NCBI GenBank assembly: GCA_035772735.1 | Contig: JASDFA010000006.1 | Span: forward strand, 69,828,001-69,892,000 | Source: Datura wrightii | Lineage: Eukaryota > Streptophyta > Magnoliopsida > Solanales > Solanaceae | Reading direction: 5' to 3' | Length of the DNA: 64,000 bases | Shown: positions 36,376 to 48,992 of the stretch, one piece after another | How positions within the stretch are numbered: position 1 is the stretch's first letter | Layout: the number at the start of each line of letters is the position of its first letter | Made by a program: the position numbers and the translations under genes | The notes under the pieces: model-generated | Told to the model about the DNA's origin: nothing | Database searches by the model: none | The model's input: the letters and a program-made list of their open reading frames with translations, nothing else

Positions 36376-39300
36376 TGATGTTGGGCATATTCTTATGCAC
36401 ATTTTCCATTCTTTTACCCATATTTTACCTTGTTTTGAGATCATTATCCTTATGAAATGCATAAATTCATGCTTATGTATGTTAAATGAGCTAACAAGTG
36501 TTTTTAGATGATTTTAGCAGGTAATCAATGGAAAACTAAAAAATTGCCCATGGAGTGAAGAAAGAAGAATTCGAGAAAAGTTGGCCTGGTGAGATAGATG
36601 GCATGGTGCACCAGCCACCAAACATCAGAGAAAATTGTACACAAGGTGGCGCATCTAGTGGTGTGGCACGCCAGATCCCTAATGTCAGAAGAATTTAATT
36701 CATCACCTTGGCGAGATGAGTGGAGCAATGCGCCAAAGGTATTCTAGACTCGGGAAATTTTCTAAAATTCTAGTTCATTGAGCGGTGTGGCGCGCTAGGT
36801 CCCTAATTTGTAGAATTTGAGTAATACCATGGTGAATGGATGGTGCGGCACGCCAGAGGCTAAACTTTCGAGGAAATTCAAGCTACAGTATAGCGAGATG
36901 GGAGGTGAGGCGCACCAAGGCTTGTTTGAGGTAGATTTTCAAGTCTAAAAGATGAAAATTTTAAGGGCAAAAGAGTCATTTTATACCTTGCTTATAAATA
37001 TATAATCTAGGGAATTTTGTTTGTAGTTTCAATCAGCAAGATAAAAGTTTATACACAGTTCTTGGGGGAAGAGACGAAGTTCATTTTTTCTTCTAGGTTT
37101 TCTTCTTTGCTTTATGCTTTTAATTCGAATACTAGTTTCTTTAGTTTTACGCTTGAACATGAGTGGCTAAACTCTTGTTCTATGGTTTTCTCCATAGCTA
37201 ATGGCTGTAGTTTGAATGCTCGTTTATGCTAGACTTTAATCCTTCATTCAAGATTGCTTATGCTTACTTGTTTTAATTTATTATTCGCTAGCCCGATCAC
37301 CTTGCGAATATTATCTGTTGGCTCTTGGTTGAACTCGGGAGAGGGAACTAAGAAGGTTAAAAGAAAGCATAGAATAGGTTTCAGTTATCTTGTTCAATTA
37401 GTTCAAGAGGTGATTTTGTTGTTGAGAATAGGGATATAACTTTTGAACCCTATTCAGTTTAAGACAAGTATCTTCAACTATCATGTAATGTTTCTCTTGC
37501 AACCATAGGGATATAGGTGTTAGGGTTCATGAGATAGTTCTTGGATATTCGGGAGAATAGAAAGAAATGGAATCATAACTTACAACTAGCAATCTTAGAA
37601 GAGTTTAGTCTAGTGTATTCGAGTCCTTAAAACTCAACTTGAAAGCAAAAGTATCAAGACCCTTGTAACGACCCGAACATAGGCCTAGATCGATACATTT
37701 GGAACCTAGAACCATAATGGCTTCAAGTCGACCCATAGCATGAACATAAATCTAAAGCTCAAATAATAAAGCGGAAACGAACATCTGATATAGCAAAAGT
37801 ATGAAAATTCAATATTTGGACAACGGAATGCATAACACTGATTCGAAGTTGAATACATACTATATCTAATAAGCCTCTAACATCCTGACGAGCTGATAGG
37901 ACAAAACCCCAACTAGCTCACTGATGAACTGAAACTAAAAGATAATGATAACAATCTGATAAAGAGGTCCTTGGAGGATGAGGACTCACCAACAAGCTGG
38001 GTATGCTAACTCTTAGAACTAACTAGTGGCGGGACTGAATCGGAACGTCCGAGCTTGTATCATGACATGATACAACATAGAGTATGCGGTCAGTACTTGA
38101 AATGTATCGAGTATGCAAGGTAAGTAAAACCACTAAGTAAGTGAAACTAAAATCATGCATATCATAAAACATTTCATCATAAGAGGTTTAGAGTAAGACT
38201 TGCATGCTATTATCTAAAAAAATGATTTAAACATAATTGAATATCATAACTGAATCGAATCACCCAAAGCTGAAACTAATAATCATAAGCCAAACTGAAC
38301 ATTGGGCCAAACCTACTGAAAACATAATATCATGACTGATGAACATGCATAACTGAAATCATGAGGAATAATGGGAGACTCATCATATATCCGACATTAC
38401 CATAATAGAGCGTACGTGATCCCGTCTATTACACTCAAGTAGGCAGAGCCGTCTAAAGCCTTGTCAGGGTTAAGGGCGCTACCATAATATCGATATCATA
38501 CTGAAGGCCCCTTGGGGGTAGGTGAAGCTCACAAGGGAGTTCCCAAGAATCTGAACATACTTATGTTGTCACGTAGTTCTGAGGCACAGGGTTAATTGCA
38601 CCCTTAGCCTACTAAGTGCTAGATACTACTCCCCAAAACACGCATATGCTCTTCATCATTTTTCAACGAAGCTGAACCATCGCCTTTCAACGAATCTAAT
38701 CATAACAACGTATACATAATCTAAAAACTGGACATGAGGAGCCTTAGCTCAAAACATATCGCAAGCTGTAAAGTGAGAGTCTAGAATCCAAAACCATGTG
38801 GTAAGCTAATATCATGGAATTGAAGTAAATCATGAAATATACTTAATTACATGGACTTTCTCAAACTTAAACATTCTTTGAAATATACTTGATAGTCAAA
38901 ATCATGGATATAGACATGGGTAATTCGAAATAATACTCTCACCTTAGACATTTCATCATACTTGAAAACATAGATCATAATCTCAACTCATCATGAACTT
39001 ACATATTTGGGCATCATATTTTTAAGACTTGGAAATAATAATCGGTAATTGAAATCACTATAAAACATGCCCATAAATCATAAAACATCGTTAGAGACAT
39101 GAATAGAATTTACCCATGATAGATACTTAGAAGATTTTCACAAATTGGGTTAAAACCGCATGGAATAATCAACCTTGAATTTCATGAATTTAGAAAAGGA
39201 TTTGGGCATGAGAGTGAAGAAATTCTCCCATACATAACCCTACATACCTGGGTGCTTTGATTTCACAATCTCCTTTGAAAACCCAATTGAATTGAGGAAG

Positions 39301-40076
39301 AACCCATGGAATCCTCAAGCGTGATCTCCAATGAATTCCTTCACTTGCATGCATGGAATGGGAAGGCTTTTGAATAGGTTAAGCACTCTTGAAACCCTCC
39401 TAACCTAGCTTAAAATGATGTATTATAGGACCTAGGGGCTTAGAAATTATAAAAACACCCTCTGAAATGCAGGAAAGTTACACACTGCCAGTCACCACGA
39501 GGGACACCACGACACATGGTGAACCTGATGACTCGTGGTGACCAACCTATGAAGTCTAGTGGCCAACCCGGAATTTTCAACTTTGCTCCAGACCACGACC
39601 AACTCCACAAGTCGAGGAGTCACATCACGACTCGTGGCTGCCTCCCGTGGTCACACCTTGACCACAAACCTTTTCCATGCTCCTCTCACTTCACGGCTCA
39701 CCTAACGAGTCATGAAGTCTCCCCACGGGTCACTAGACGAATCGTCCTGTGGTCGAGGCAACATTTTTCTATTTTTCTTAACTTGAACCCTCGTGTCTGA
39801 TCTTAGAAACTTTTGGGGTAAAAAAACCCTAGATTATCATCATTTGAATTACAAACACCTGTGAAACAATTTTTTTTCGTTATTTTAATTTACATTTCAA
39901 GTTAGTAGACTAATCTTCAAATCCATTTCCCCATTTTACCTATTTTTATTTGAATAGTGAAATGAAATGATAACTATAAGTAATTAATTTGTCAAGTCTC
40001 TGAAGGATTGATATTGGAACTTCACCGTCTTATATTACTTGACAACCACGTGTGCTTGCATGCGCTTGGCAACACA
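36376..40076 (+). repeat. RE-7 5' LTR, interrupted by RE-8
   Basis: About 1534 bp of LTR once RE-8 and its duplication are removed. It carries about six degenerate units of a TTGGCGAGATGG..GGCGCGCCAG palindromic motif (36575-36930), followed by TATA box TATAAATATA (36993-37002). Confidence 0.88.
37664..39825 (-). mobile_element. RE-8: solo LTR of the RE-5 family
   Basis: 2162 bp, opposite orientation, related to the RE-5 LTR end to end (ACGACCCGAACATAGGCC at one end; GATCTTAGAAACTTTTGGGG at the other). Flanked by the perfect duplication ACCCT (37659-37663 and 39826-39830). No internal region, so it arose by LTR-LTR recombination. Confidence 0.9.
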
Positions 40077-40082
40077 AGTTTT

Positions 40083-40100
40083 TTGCGCCATTGCTGGAGA
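40083..40100 (+). other. Degenerate tRNA-Asp primer-binding site (RE-7)
   Basis: TTGCGCCATTGCTGGAGA matches 14 of 18 bases of the tRNA-Asp complement; six bases after the LTR. Confidence 0.75.
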
Positions 40101-40235
40101 ATTAAAGATTTATTAATCGTTTGTACGTTAGGGTTTTTATTCCGCTATTCTGCATTTTTCTTTTGTTTGTGGTTGTTGAGAATTTCAGGTGGTTTTTGAT
40201 TTTGTATTTCAGTTACTAGAATTCAGGGACCGCCC

Positions 40236-41511
40236 TTGGCTATATTTTATCAAAAAATCGAGAGAAGTTTTTGCAGGTTAGCTATTGCAGAAAATCAAGA
40301 GCAAGCACAGGGAAACAACCAGGACAAAATTCTAGTGCTTAAAATTTCTCGGCCAAACTTGGGGAACGCTTCTAAAGAGATCATCAAGTCAACCATCATT
40401 AAAAATTTTGAGTTAAAGGAGGGAACCGTGCAGTTGGTTCAAATCACTTGTCAATATCAGGACACGTCGCACGAGGATCCCTATAGGCATTTGATGATGT
40501 TTGTCAAACTTAGCGAAAACATTCACTATCAAAATGTGTCAGATGAATATGTGAAACTCACTTTGTTCCCACTCTCATTAATTAGTGAAGCGAACAAGTG
40601 GATTCAGAATGAGCCAATTATGTCCATTACTACATGGGAGGTTATTCCAAACAAATTTATAAATGATTTGTTCTCTTCTAGGAGAATGAAGGAGTTGAGA
40701 GGAATGATCTTAGGATTTGTGAAAACAAATTGTGAGACCCTAGCTCAGGCTTGGGAAAGATACAAGGGATACTTGAGAGATTGCCTGCATCATATGCAGC
40801 CAAAGGAGATCATTGGGCACAACTTCATAAAAGGGTTAAAGCCAGAGCCTAGGATTTTGCTATATGCTACCACAGGGGCAAATTTTGTCCAAAAGTTATG
40901 ATGAGATAAAGGATCTGCTGAATATCATGTCCGCTAGGAGCCAAGATTATCAAGATTTGGACAGAGGCTTTACAACAGCCAAAGTGCCAGGGAAGCTTGA
41001 GGTTGATGGTGTCACAACAATCCGAGCAGATATTAGTCAATTGGTGAATGTGTTCAGAAAGTTAGTGATTACACCAGCTGCAAGCCAAGTTCAACAGGTT
41101 CAGCAAGTTCAGACTCCACCACCATCATGTGAGGCTCTTGGAGATGGCCATCCATATTCAGGTTGTCCACAAAACCCAGATTCTTTATTTTGTGGGTCAA
41201 CAAAGTTGTGGTAGAGCTTTTGCAGGAAATAGTTACAATCAGGGGTAAGGAATGTAGCAAATCCCTCCTAGGGAAGAAATCAAAACTTTCAAAGACCCCT
41301 AAATAACTTCCAAATTCCTCAAGGTCAGTAGCATGGCAGTTCTTTAGAGGAAACCATGAAGCAGTGAATGGTTCAGGAAACTCAAGTGGTTAATGAGATG
41401 CAAAAGTCAATCCACGAGTTGGAAAGGCAAATGGGGCAATTGACCCTTTAACAGACTAACAAAGCACAAGGGGCACTTCCAAGCAATACTGAGAAGAACC
41501 TCAAGGAGATA
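40236..41511 (+). pseudogene. RE-7 gag (broken)
   Basis: Open from 40236 to 40901 with the gag core (LTLFPLSLISEANKWIQNE, AQAWERYKGYLRDCLHH). A frameshift near 40885 moves the rest to another frame: YDEIKDLLNIMS, GKLEVDGVTTI. The knuckle has decayed to CEALGDGHPYSGCP, with the second cysteine lost. Stops follow, and the gag tail is interrupted at 41512 after SNTEKNLKE. Strongly diverged from RE-10 gag. Confidence 0.87.
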
Positions 41512-42110
41512 TTTTCGTGAGTTCCTCGTATATAATAAAATATCTTCTGGTTGATCGTATTAGATTACCGTATGATTTGTATAAATCAGTATGTATTATT
41601 ATATCAAGTAATTAATAATACCCATCACTAAAAGAAAAAAGAAACTATTAAATTTTAGTGAAGTGTTTAGGTATTAAGAAACAGTAGAGATGAGTGTTAA
41701 GCCACTTTCCACATGCTTTTATGATATTACATGTAAGACTCAGCATACGTGAGGGATTTAGCCTTAGTATTAGGGTTTTTGTTCATAGTTAGGTGTTAAA
41801 AGAAAACATTGTGATAAATACATAATAAATGTTTGTGTATAAGTTAATGGATATATAAATAAGGAAATAAAAAATTACAATCTTATGTAGAGGATATAAA
41901 ACGTACTACCGTCATTTTAATTTATGGAATAATATTTAATAAATTAATATAAATTCTTTTTTTAAGGAATAGCACTTGTGATTTAAGAAAAAACATAGAT
42001 AATTGTATGGTTCAATAAGGATTTTTAAAAAAATTTAAATTTAAGTAATTTTTAATCATAAAAAAGTAATATTTTTTTAGATCAAATTGGCAGACGTTCC
42101 TATGAGGAAA
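41512..42110. other. AT-rich insertion inside RE-7 gag
   Basis: About 600 bp, far more AT-rich than its surroundings. It splits gag between NLKE and VSTISLCSGKELGEV, a motif normally contiguous. Ends show a weak inverted match (GTTCCTCGTA near 41522 versus the complement of TATGAGGAAAC near 42100) and a possible 3-bp TAT duplication. Probably a small nonautonomous DNA element; identity unproven. No ORF. Confidence 0.45.
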
Positions 42111-42965
42111 CGCTTATGTCAGCACGATCTCGTTGTGCAGTGGGAAGGAGCTAGGTGAAGTGATACCCAGAGATGGCAAAACAGAGGCAGAGCAGGTTGT
42201 GAAGTCTAAGCATGAAGTTGGTGAGTCAAGTAACTAAATAGCCAAAAGTGGTATAAGCTAGACCACCTTCTCCATTACCACAAAGATTTAAAAAGCAGAA
42301 GGAGGACGCAGCCTGTAAGAAGTTTCTTGATGTGTTGAAGCAGATACATGTGAAGATACCATTGGTAGAGCTATTGTAGGAGGTTCAAAAATATGCCATG
42401 TATTTAAAGGTTATTGTGGCAAACAAAAAAAGGCTCACTGAGTTTGATACTATAGCTCTTACAAAGGAGTGCAGTTCTTGGGTGAAGAACAAGATTCTGC
42501 ATAAGCTAAAGATCCTAGGAGCTTCACTATTCCATTGGTCATTGGGAGAAGATAAGTTGGTTCTGCACTATGTGATCTTGGTGCAAGCATTAATTTGTTG
42601 CCTGCATCATCGTTTAGAACTTAGGGATTAGGTGAACCACAACCCACCACAGTGACATTGCAGTTAGCCAACAGGTCCATCGCTTATCCTAAGGGTATCA
42701 TTGAGGATGTGTTGATCAAAGTAGGACCATTCATCCTACTAGTGGATTTCATCATCCTTGATTATGAGGCAGATTTGGGAAGAGGATTCTTAACCACTGT
42801 AAATGCATTTATAACGGTAAAGTGGGGCAAGATGTCAATGACTGTGAATGAAAAATAGGTAGTCTTTGATATGTTCCGAGCGGAAAGGTTGCCATCTCAC
42901 AATGAGAACTTTAAAATGAGCACAAAGGTGGAGCATGTAGGGTCTAAGCAAGTAGTTGAATAGTA
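42111..42965 (+). pseudogene. RE-7 gag C-terminus and protease (broken)
   Basis: VSTISLCSGKELGEV, then VIVANKKRLTEFDTIALTK, the protease region (active-site motif lost in a frame slip: LHYVILVQALI where CDLGASIN is expected), LQLANRSIAYPKGIIEDVL and VDFIILDYEADL. It ends KVEHVGSKQVVE and stops. No RT, RNase H or integrase follows; hairpins begin at 43069. Confidence 0.85.
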
Positions 42966-43068
42966 GGTCTTTCGAGTTAACTCCGCAGTAAGTCTAGGAA
43001 TTAATCATCTCACTTGAGTGAAGGAGTGAGAAGTCTTGTGTCATGCCGCAATATTAAAGAAGGAGCTG

Positions 43069-43136
43069 CATGGGAGGCAACTCGTGAATGTCATGCCACG
43101 ACTATAACTAAGGTGCTTGGTGGGAGGCAACCCATC
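43069..43136 (+). other. Tandem AGGCAA-loop hairpins (RE-7)
   Basis: First: CATGGG-AGGCAA-CTCGTG (43069-43086). Second: GGTGGG-AGGCAA-CCCATC (43119-43136). Both can form 6-bp stems using G-T wobbles. RE-1 and RE-10 have one copy each at the same place. Confidence 0.68.
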
Positions 43137-43297
43137 TTTCTAACACAATTTGTCATTTTGTAGCGACGAATAGGATGTTTGAGATAAAGGAGTAGAGAAG
43201 CGAAGATGGGAAAAGTTTATGTCTTGGGAGAGATACTTGACGTGGGGCACCAATTATAAAACTTCAGAAGGAAATAAAAAATTCATGTTGGGGCTAT

Positions 43298-43456
43298 AGG
43301 TGTGGCGCTGTGCCAGGAACAATTCACCAAGAAAAAAAATTTCTAAGTGTGTGGCAAGGTAAATGGCGCACTGCACTAGGTGCATGATAGGCAAAAATGT
43401 TTTTTGGAGGATCCTAAAATTAATAAGAACCCATGACCCACACTTTTATTTTAAAT
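43298..43456 (+). promoter_or_regulatory. Candidate internal promoter upstream of ORF3 (RE-7)
   Basis: GGTGTGGCGCTGTGCCAGG (about 43299-43317) and GTGTGGCAAGG..GGCGCACTGCACTAGG (43349-43380) resemble the palindromic units of this family's own LTR, and a TATA-like TTTATTTTAAAT follows at 43445-43456. Without RE-9 the box is about 160 bp from the splice donor, close to RE-1 and RE-10. Confidence 0.4.
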
Positions 43457-43597
43457 CATCATTCATCTTCTCTCTCTAAAAAGCCAAAGAAAAAAATAAA
43501 AGAATTTTCTCTCTCTTATCTCTTAAAGCCATAACTCTCCCTCCCCTTCACCCCCATTGTTGTCTTCTCCAAAAATCTTGGTGAAGCTAGCTTATGA

Positions 43598-45238
43598 TGT
43601 CGCCCAAATGCACTTATGTGTACGTGGCCGTCAAGTAATATAGGACTAGAAGCCTTGATTATCATACCCACAGATACATTTCAGTTCAATCATTATAAGG
43701 TTATTGATTTATTAAGCTATTCTAACAAAATAGTTAAAATGGGAATTGGTTTTAGAAATTCAACTACTAAAATTTTAAATACAAAATTTACTCAAATGGT
43801 TGAAATCTTGGTTTTACATCGAGGATGATGAAAAAATAGGGCAATGGCACTTGATTGGTTTCAAGTTGAATTTTCAAGATATATTTCACTAGAATGATTC
43901 TTCCTACGGTTGCTAGTTTCAAGTTACTATCCCATTTCTTGCCACTATCCCTAGCATCAAAGAACTATCTCATGAACCCTAACACCTATATCCCTATGGT
44001 CACAGGAGAAGAATGAAGCGACGGTTGTGCCTACTTGTATTTCAACTAAACGAGGTTGAAGGGTATATCCCTATCCTCAACAACTTTCATCCTCTCACCA
44101 ATGGGTTCGAGGGTCTTTGAATTCTTATTTTGTATTTACCTTTAACCCTTCCGATTCCTTTTCCATATTCAATCGAAATCCAAAAGATTACTTATAAGGT
44201 GATTAGTCTCATAAATGATAAATTCAAACAAGTAAATATAAACAACCGCAAAAAAAGAGTTGAATCTAGATTAAATCAGTATATTCAACAACAACCATTC
44301 ACCATCGCCAAAACCCTAGAATATGCATTTTGCCACTCATAGAAAAGTGAAAAAACAAATTCTTATTTATCATCATACAAAGTAAAGAGTAAAGAAGAGA
44401 AGAAACCAAGTATGGACTTGGTATTCCTTCCAAAACGGCTTAAATGCATCGAAAGATAAACTACAGAATGTTAAACTCTACAAAACTAGACGAATGATGT
44501 GTCAAAAAATGATTAAAGATGCTTGACACACACTCTAGAAGATATGTATATAGTTAAGCCTTCAAGTGATGCTTCTTCCCTCCACCACTTGCCTTTTAAA
44601 TAAGCAATTTTTGGCCCTAAATAAGGCTGGCGCACCGCCCCCACTATCTCACCATAGACTTAGTCAAATTTCTAGCAATTTCAGATTTAGGATGAACCTA
44701 GTGTGGTGCCCTCACCATCTCGCCAAAGACTTATCCTATTTTTCCACACTTTCAGCATGTCTGGCGTGCCACTCTCACTATCTCGCCAAAGTTTTAGTCA
44801 AATTCTTGCACTTCTGGACCCTTATGGCATGAGGCCTCCTCCATCTCACTAGAATTTTGGTGATTTTCTCTAAGTCTGAAAAACTCTGGCGCTTCACACG
44901 CGCCATCTCGCTAAGGTGTTGAAATGATCATCTTCTAAAGTCAAGGATCTGGTAGGGGGCGCTAGCTATAGCACACGAATTAATGAAATTTTGTCAAGAA
45001 GTTAAGGACATGGCTCGGGGCGCCCACTATAGCCCCCAAACCTTCTTCTCAGCTTCTCAATTATTCAACCTTGGTTCATTTTGGGACTTTTTACTTTGCT
45101 TTCCACCTTAAAACATTTGTTAGCATACAAAACACACAAACATATGAATTTATGCATTTCATAAGGATTATGATCTCAAAACAAGGTAAAATATGGGCAA
45201 AAACATGGAAAATAGGCATAGAAATATGCCCAACATCA
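43598..45238 (-). mobile_element. RE-9: solo LTR of the RE-7 family
   Basis: 1641 bp, opposite orientation; its right end CATAGAAATATGCCCAACATCA (shown in two overlapping parts: CATAGAAATATG, GCCCAACATCA) is the complement of the RE-7 LTR start. GGCGCACCGCC-type units lie at 44630-45040. No clean target duplication (only CTT is shared between flanks). It interrupts the ORF3 leader 14 bp before the splice donor. Confidence 0.85.
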
Positions 45239-45252
45239 CTTCCTCAACTCAA

Positions 45253-45998
45253 GTAAGTTATTTTTGTCTCTTTTTGGTACTTAATGTTATAAGCATACTC
45301 CCATTACCCTTCTTCCCCAAGTTGAAAAACCAAAAATCACCATCGCTATGTGAAAATCTTGAACTTCATAATATGAGTTTTCATGGCTTAAATCTCATGT
45401 GTTCTTCCATAATATTTCTATATCCTTGTTTGGGTTTCTTGTTTTTTTTTTTGAATTTTGTGATTCTATGTTGGGGGGTGTCAAGAGGGTGATGAATGAG
45501 TTATAAAATGATTTCATGAAAATATTGAATTTGGACCACTTGTGTAGAGAGAGAAATTGCTTAGTTTATGTGATTCTTGAATTGTGAAAATATTGGGTCG
45601 TTAAAAAGTTCATGTTAATTCATTGTGAAAAGTAGTAAAAGTAATGTTAATTGTTGTTTGAATTTATTGTGACTACTTCCACAATTGGGTTGTGTGAATT
45701 GAGAATTAATAATGGGAAAAGTGAAGGGAGTGGCTAAATTGAAGCACTCTTGAAATGAAAACAAATTAAGTGGTGTGAGGGATAATCATGAAGATGACAT
45801 GAAATTGAAAATTTGGTAAGTAATTTAGGTTGATGAGACTTGGTATGATAATGGGAGAAGTCAAAGTACCCTATTTGAAAAATTCTCACAAGTTTTCTAG
45901 TGAATTAATTGTGGAGTTGTTTTGCACCTCTTACACCTAATTAGCTAGCCTTGTTGTTCATGAACTAACTTTTTAAAAGTCTTGTTGTTGTCTGGCAG
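45253..45998 (+). other. Candidate intron in the ORF3 leader (RE-7)
   Basis: CTCAA/GTAAGTT donor and TCTGGCAG/GTAC acceptor, 746 bp; ORF3 ATG is six bases after the acceptor, as in RE-1 and RE-10. The exon text before the donor (TTCCTCAACTCAA) aligns with TTCTTCAATCTCAAG of RE-1. Confidence 0.6.
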
Positions 45999-46003
45999 GT
46001 ACT

Positions 46004-47287
46004 ATGGCATCCCGTGCAGATAAAGGAAAAGAAGTGAAACTCGCTAACAAAAGTTTCAAGCGGCTTAGGAAGGGAACAAAAAGGGTCAACTTCATCGGCC
46101 ACCAAAGCACCCCCTACTAGGAGGTTTGGAGCTAAGGCTGTGGAGACACATTGGCTCAAGTGGTTCAATGCACAAAAAGAAGCCAAGTATGCTCCAAAAA
46201 ACTTGATTGTTAAGGGTCTCATTGCATTTGAGTTCCCTACCATTCGCGACACTGTTTGCGAGTTGCTTTTGGGATACGTGTTTGTTGATCCTGAGGAGTG
46301 CAACCTCATCTTAGTGAGAGAATTGTATGCCAACTAGGATACTTCCTTCGGAGAGAGCACTAAGATTAAGATATGGGGTCAAGTGATCTGCTTCAACACT
46401 AGGTCATTCAATTCCTTCCTTATCACACATGTGGTGAACCAGGCAATGTACTTCATATTGCTAGAGAAGCCCCCATACCAAGACATTCATAATACACTAT
46501 GTGGTGAGCATTCAGCTACCCGTTGGGCAAGTGACCAAAATGGCACCCATTCTACAATCTTGTTCTCCTACTTGACTAAGGAGTCTAGAGTTTGGATCAA
46601 GCTTGTATGTGTCATACTCCTACCTGAGACACACACCACAGAGACTACTAGAGAGAGAGTTGTATTGGTGTACATGCTTATGAAGGGGTTTCCAATTATG
46701 TTTGGTGCAATGCTTACAGATAACATGAGGAGGTTTAGAGACAACTGCCGTTGGAAGTATTGCTCGGGCAGTTTATTGACACAGTTCTTGAGAGAGGATG
46801 GCATTCAGGAAGAAGAGGTTGATCTTCATGTACCCCTAGCAGGGCACTTGGCAGGCAAAATGATTGATGTCACAAAGCTCAAGGAGTCAACCACCACTTT
46901 AGCTCCACTTCTTACTCCAACCGAGCGCTATGTTCGGGATTATTGTTTGAGAGGTCGTATGTTTGGGATGCTAGAGCTACAGTTGAAGATTGGAGGTAGA
47001 CCTACCACTGATGAGGAGATGTCAGCAGTGAAGGAGCGGTACCCACTCACTAAGAGTGTGATGCTAATGTGCAAGGAGGGATTGACTTTGAGGAGCCTTT
47101 AGATGACGATGAGTCCATAGTGTTCACTGATGGTGTTGATGATATTGATGATGAGGAGGAGGATGATGCCAACCCAGGAGCTATGCAGGTTGATGACGCA
47201 GGTGATGAAGATGAAATCATGAGTATAATCTTAATGATGACGACTCTGATTAGAAGCCTAGGAAGTTCTTTTTCTCTCCCTACTTGA
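46004..47287 (+). pseudogene. RE-7 ORF3 (broken)
   Basis: Starts ATGGCATCCCGTGCAGAT after the conserved acceptor. N-terminal basic segment, a frameshift near 46075, then GAKAVETHWLKWFNAQKEAKY, PEECNLILVRELYAN, a stop at 46335 (TAG, tryptophan in RE-10), ESRVWIKLVCVILLPET, YMLMKGFPIMFGAML, LKIGGRPTTDEEM; a second frameshift near 47080, then the acidic tail FEEPLDDDESIVFTDG and DDIDDEEEDDANPG. Same domain plan as RE-10 ORF3 despite low identity. Confidence 0.88.
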
Positions 47288-48955
47288 TATGTTTGTTTGT
47301 GCACCATTCAAGTGTGGGGTGGAGGAAATAAATTTCCTGTTTATTCTTTCTTTGCTATATTTGTAGTGGGCTATAGCAATAGTTCTCATTCTCTGTGTTA
47401 GTGGCTAGTATATGATTGATTAAACCTTGGTCTATAATAGTTAGTAATGTGGTTGGCTGTAAACACTGATGCTCTTTTATGTGATTTTATGTGATTTCTC
47501 TTCTCTAGTTTTATTTTGTTTAGTTAATTGAGAGTCAATTTTTTGTTTTTACTATCATCATAGAGGTAGTAACTCTTTCCGATGATGGATGGATGATGAC
47601 TATCTTAAAAAAAAGTAAGTGATATTTTTATTTTATTTTATAGGATGGAGCCGAAAACCACCACTTGTTCTCTTGATATTCTACTTAGAAGCTAAGCTTG
47701 AAGTAATGAAGTAGTTACCATGAATGCATAAGGAGTGAAAATTCCATAAGAGACAAATAGTTTTTTAATTTGAATCAAGGAAAAAATTCTTAGGGGTTAA
47801 CAGTGAAAGGTTTATTCAATTTGGTTGTGTTGATATGTAGCCATAGGAAACTAACTAAGATCATCATGCCATGAGAGGTGAGCTTTATTTGCTGTATGTT
47901 GTACAAAATATAACATTTAGAACTTACCTAAACGTGTATAGGATAGATAGTTGCCAAAGAGGTGAGATGTTATGAAGGCGTTTCTTTGAGAAAACCCATT
48001 TTGTCCATTGTTGTTGTCCCTTCCTTAACACTATCCCTAGTTAACCCCTTTAAGCCATAAGCCTTAATTTTTTTCTTAGCCAAAAAAGAAGCCTATTCCC
48101 TTTATTGCATGACCATCAGAATTTTTGATCCAAAGATAGTCTAAAGCACTTTGAGATTTAAGAATGAAGGATCCACCGAAGTAAAAAGAGTCAAGGTAAA
48201 GGAAATAAAGAAAAAATAGTGATGGAAAGAGAAGATGATAGAAAGAGGGGCGCCCACACAAATGGAAATATCTATATTCTTATAGAACATAAATGAAAAG
48301 ATCTTTATTGGTTGGTTATTCTTGTTGAACTTTTAAGCAAAAACTAGTATTCAAATAGTATAAATAGGGACATGATAAGAGATAAAAGAATTAGTGAAGG
48401 AAAGGGTGAGCAGTGAAAAGAAAATGTGGACAAGAAAGATGAAAGAATGTCTTAAAGTGCATAGGACTGCTAGCCACTCTGAAAGAAAATTATTCCTACC
48501 TATCCCTTAGCCGATATTACAACCATGAAAAGTCCTTATGATCTTATTCTATTTGAATGATTAAGTAGTCCGATTGTACGTGAGAGGCAACCCTTTGCTA
48601 TGTGCATGTGTATGATATATCATTTGTGAGAGTAAGTGTGACTTGCTTATTATGTTCCACGCTTTGATTGATAACATGAGAGAAGAAACATCACTAATTA
48701 AGTGAGGCCATAATATGGTCAAAATCGGTGTACTATGTGTTTCATTTTTCATAATTAATCACATTGGCACTATTTTGAAAAGATGAGTCAGTATAGAAGT
48801 TGGGTAGTTTTGAATGTGAAAACTTTTATGTGTGCTTGATGCGGATTATATGAATTGATGAACCACTTAGTCATATATTCTATGCTGGCTGCTTGAGTGA
48901 GAATTGATAGAGGTGACAAGTAGTGATAAAAGATGTTTGTGCATGTAAGTAACGA
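47288..48955 (+). other. RE-7 3' untranslated region
   Basis: Noncoding. A polypurine-tract-like AAGTGTGGGGTGG lies just after ORF3 (47310-47322), as in RE-10 (56268-56280). The block GATGATGGATGGATGATGAC is near 47581-47600. Confidence 0.75.
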
Positions 48956-48992
48956 CTTTTTGAGGATGAATATCGGTTTAAGTGTGGGGTGG
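48956..48992 (+). promoter_or_regulatory. RE-7 polypurine tract and weak GAGGAT hairpin
   Basis: TTTTTGAGGATGAATA (48958-48973) keeps the loop but only a short, wobble-containing stem. AAGTGTGGGGTGG (48980-48992) abuts the 3' LTR. Confidence 0.75.

Noticed and set aside
41515..42090. GTGAGT..CAG boundaries of the AT-rich insert as a real intron in RE-7 gag
   Set aside because: Splicing there would remove the conserved Val-Ser of VSTISL, and other gag copies have no interruption at this place; an insertion explains it better.
43591..45243. CTTAT/CTTCC as the target duplication of RE-9
   Set aside because: Only three of five bases match and the LTR boundary would have to be moved; left as unresolved.
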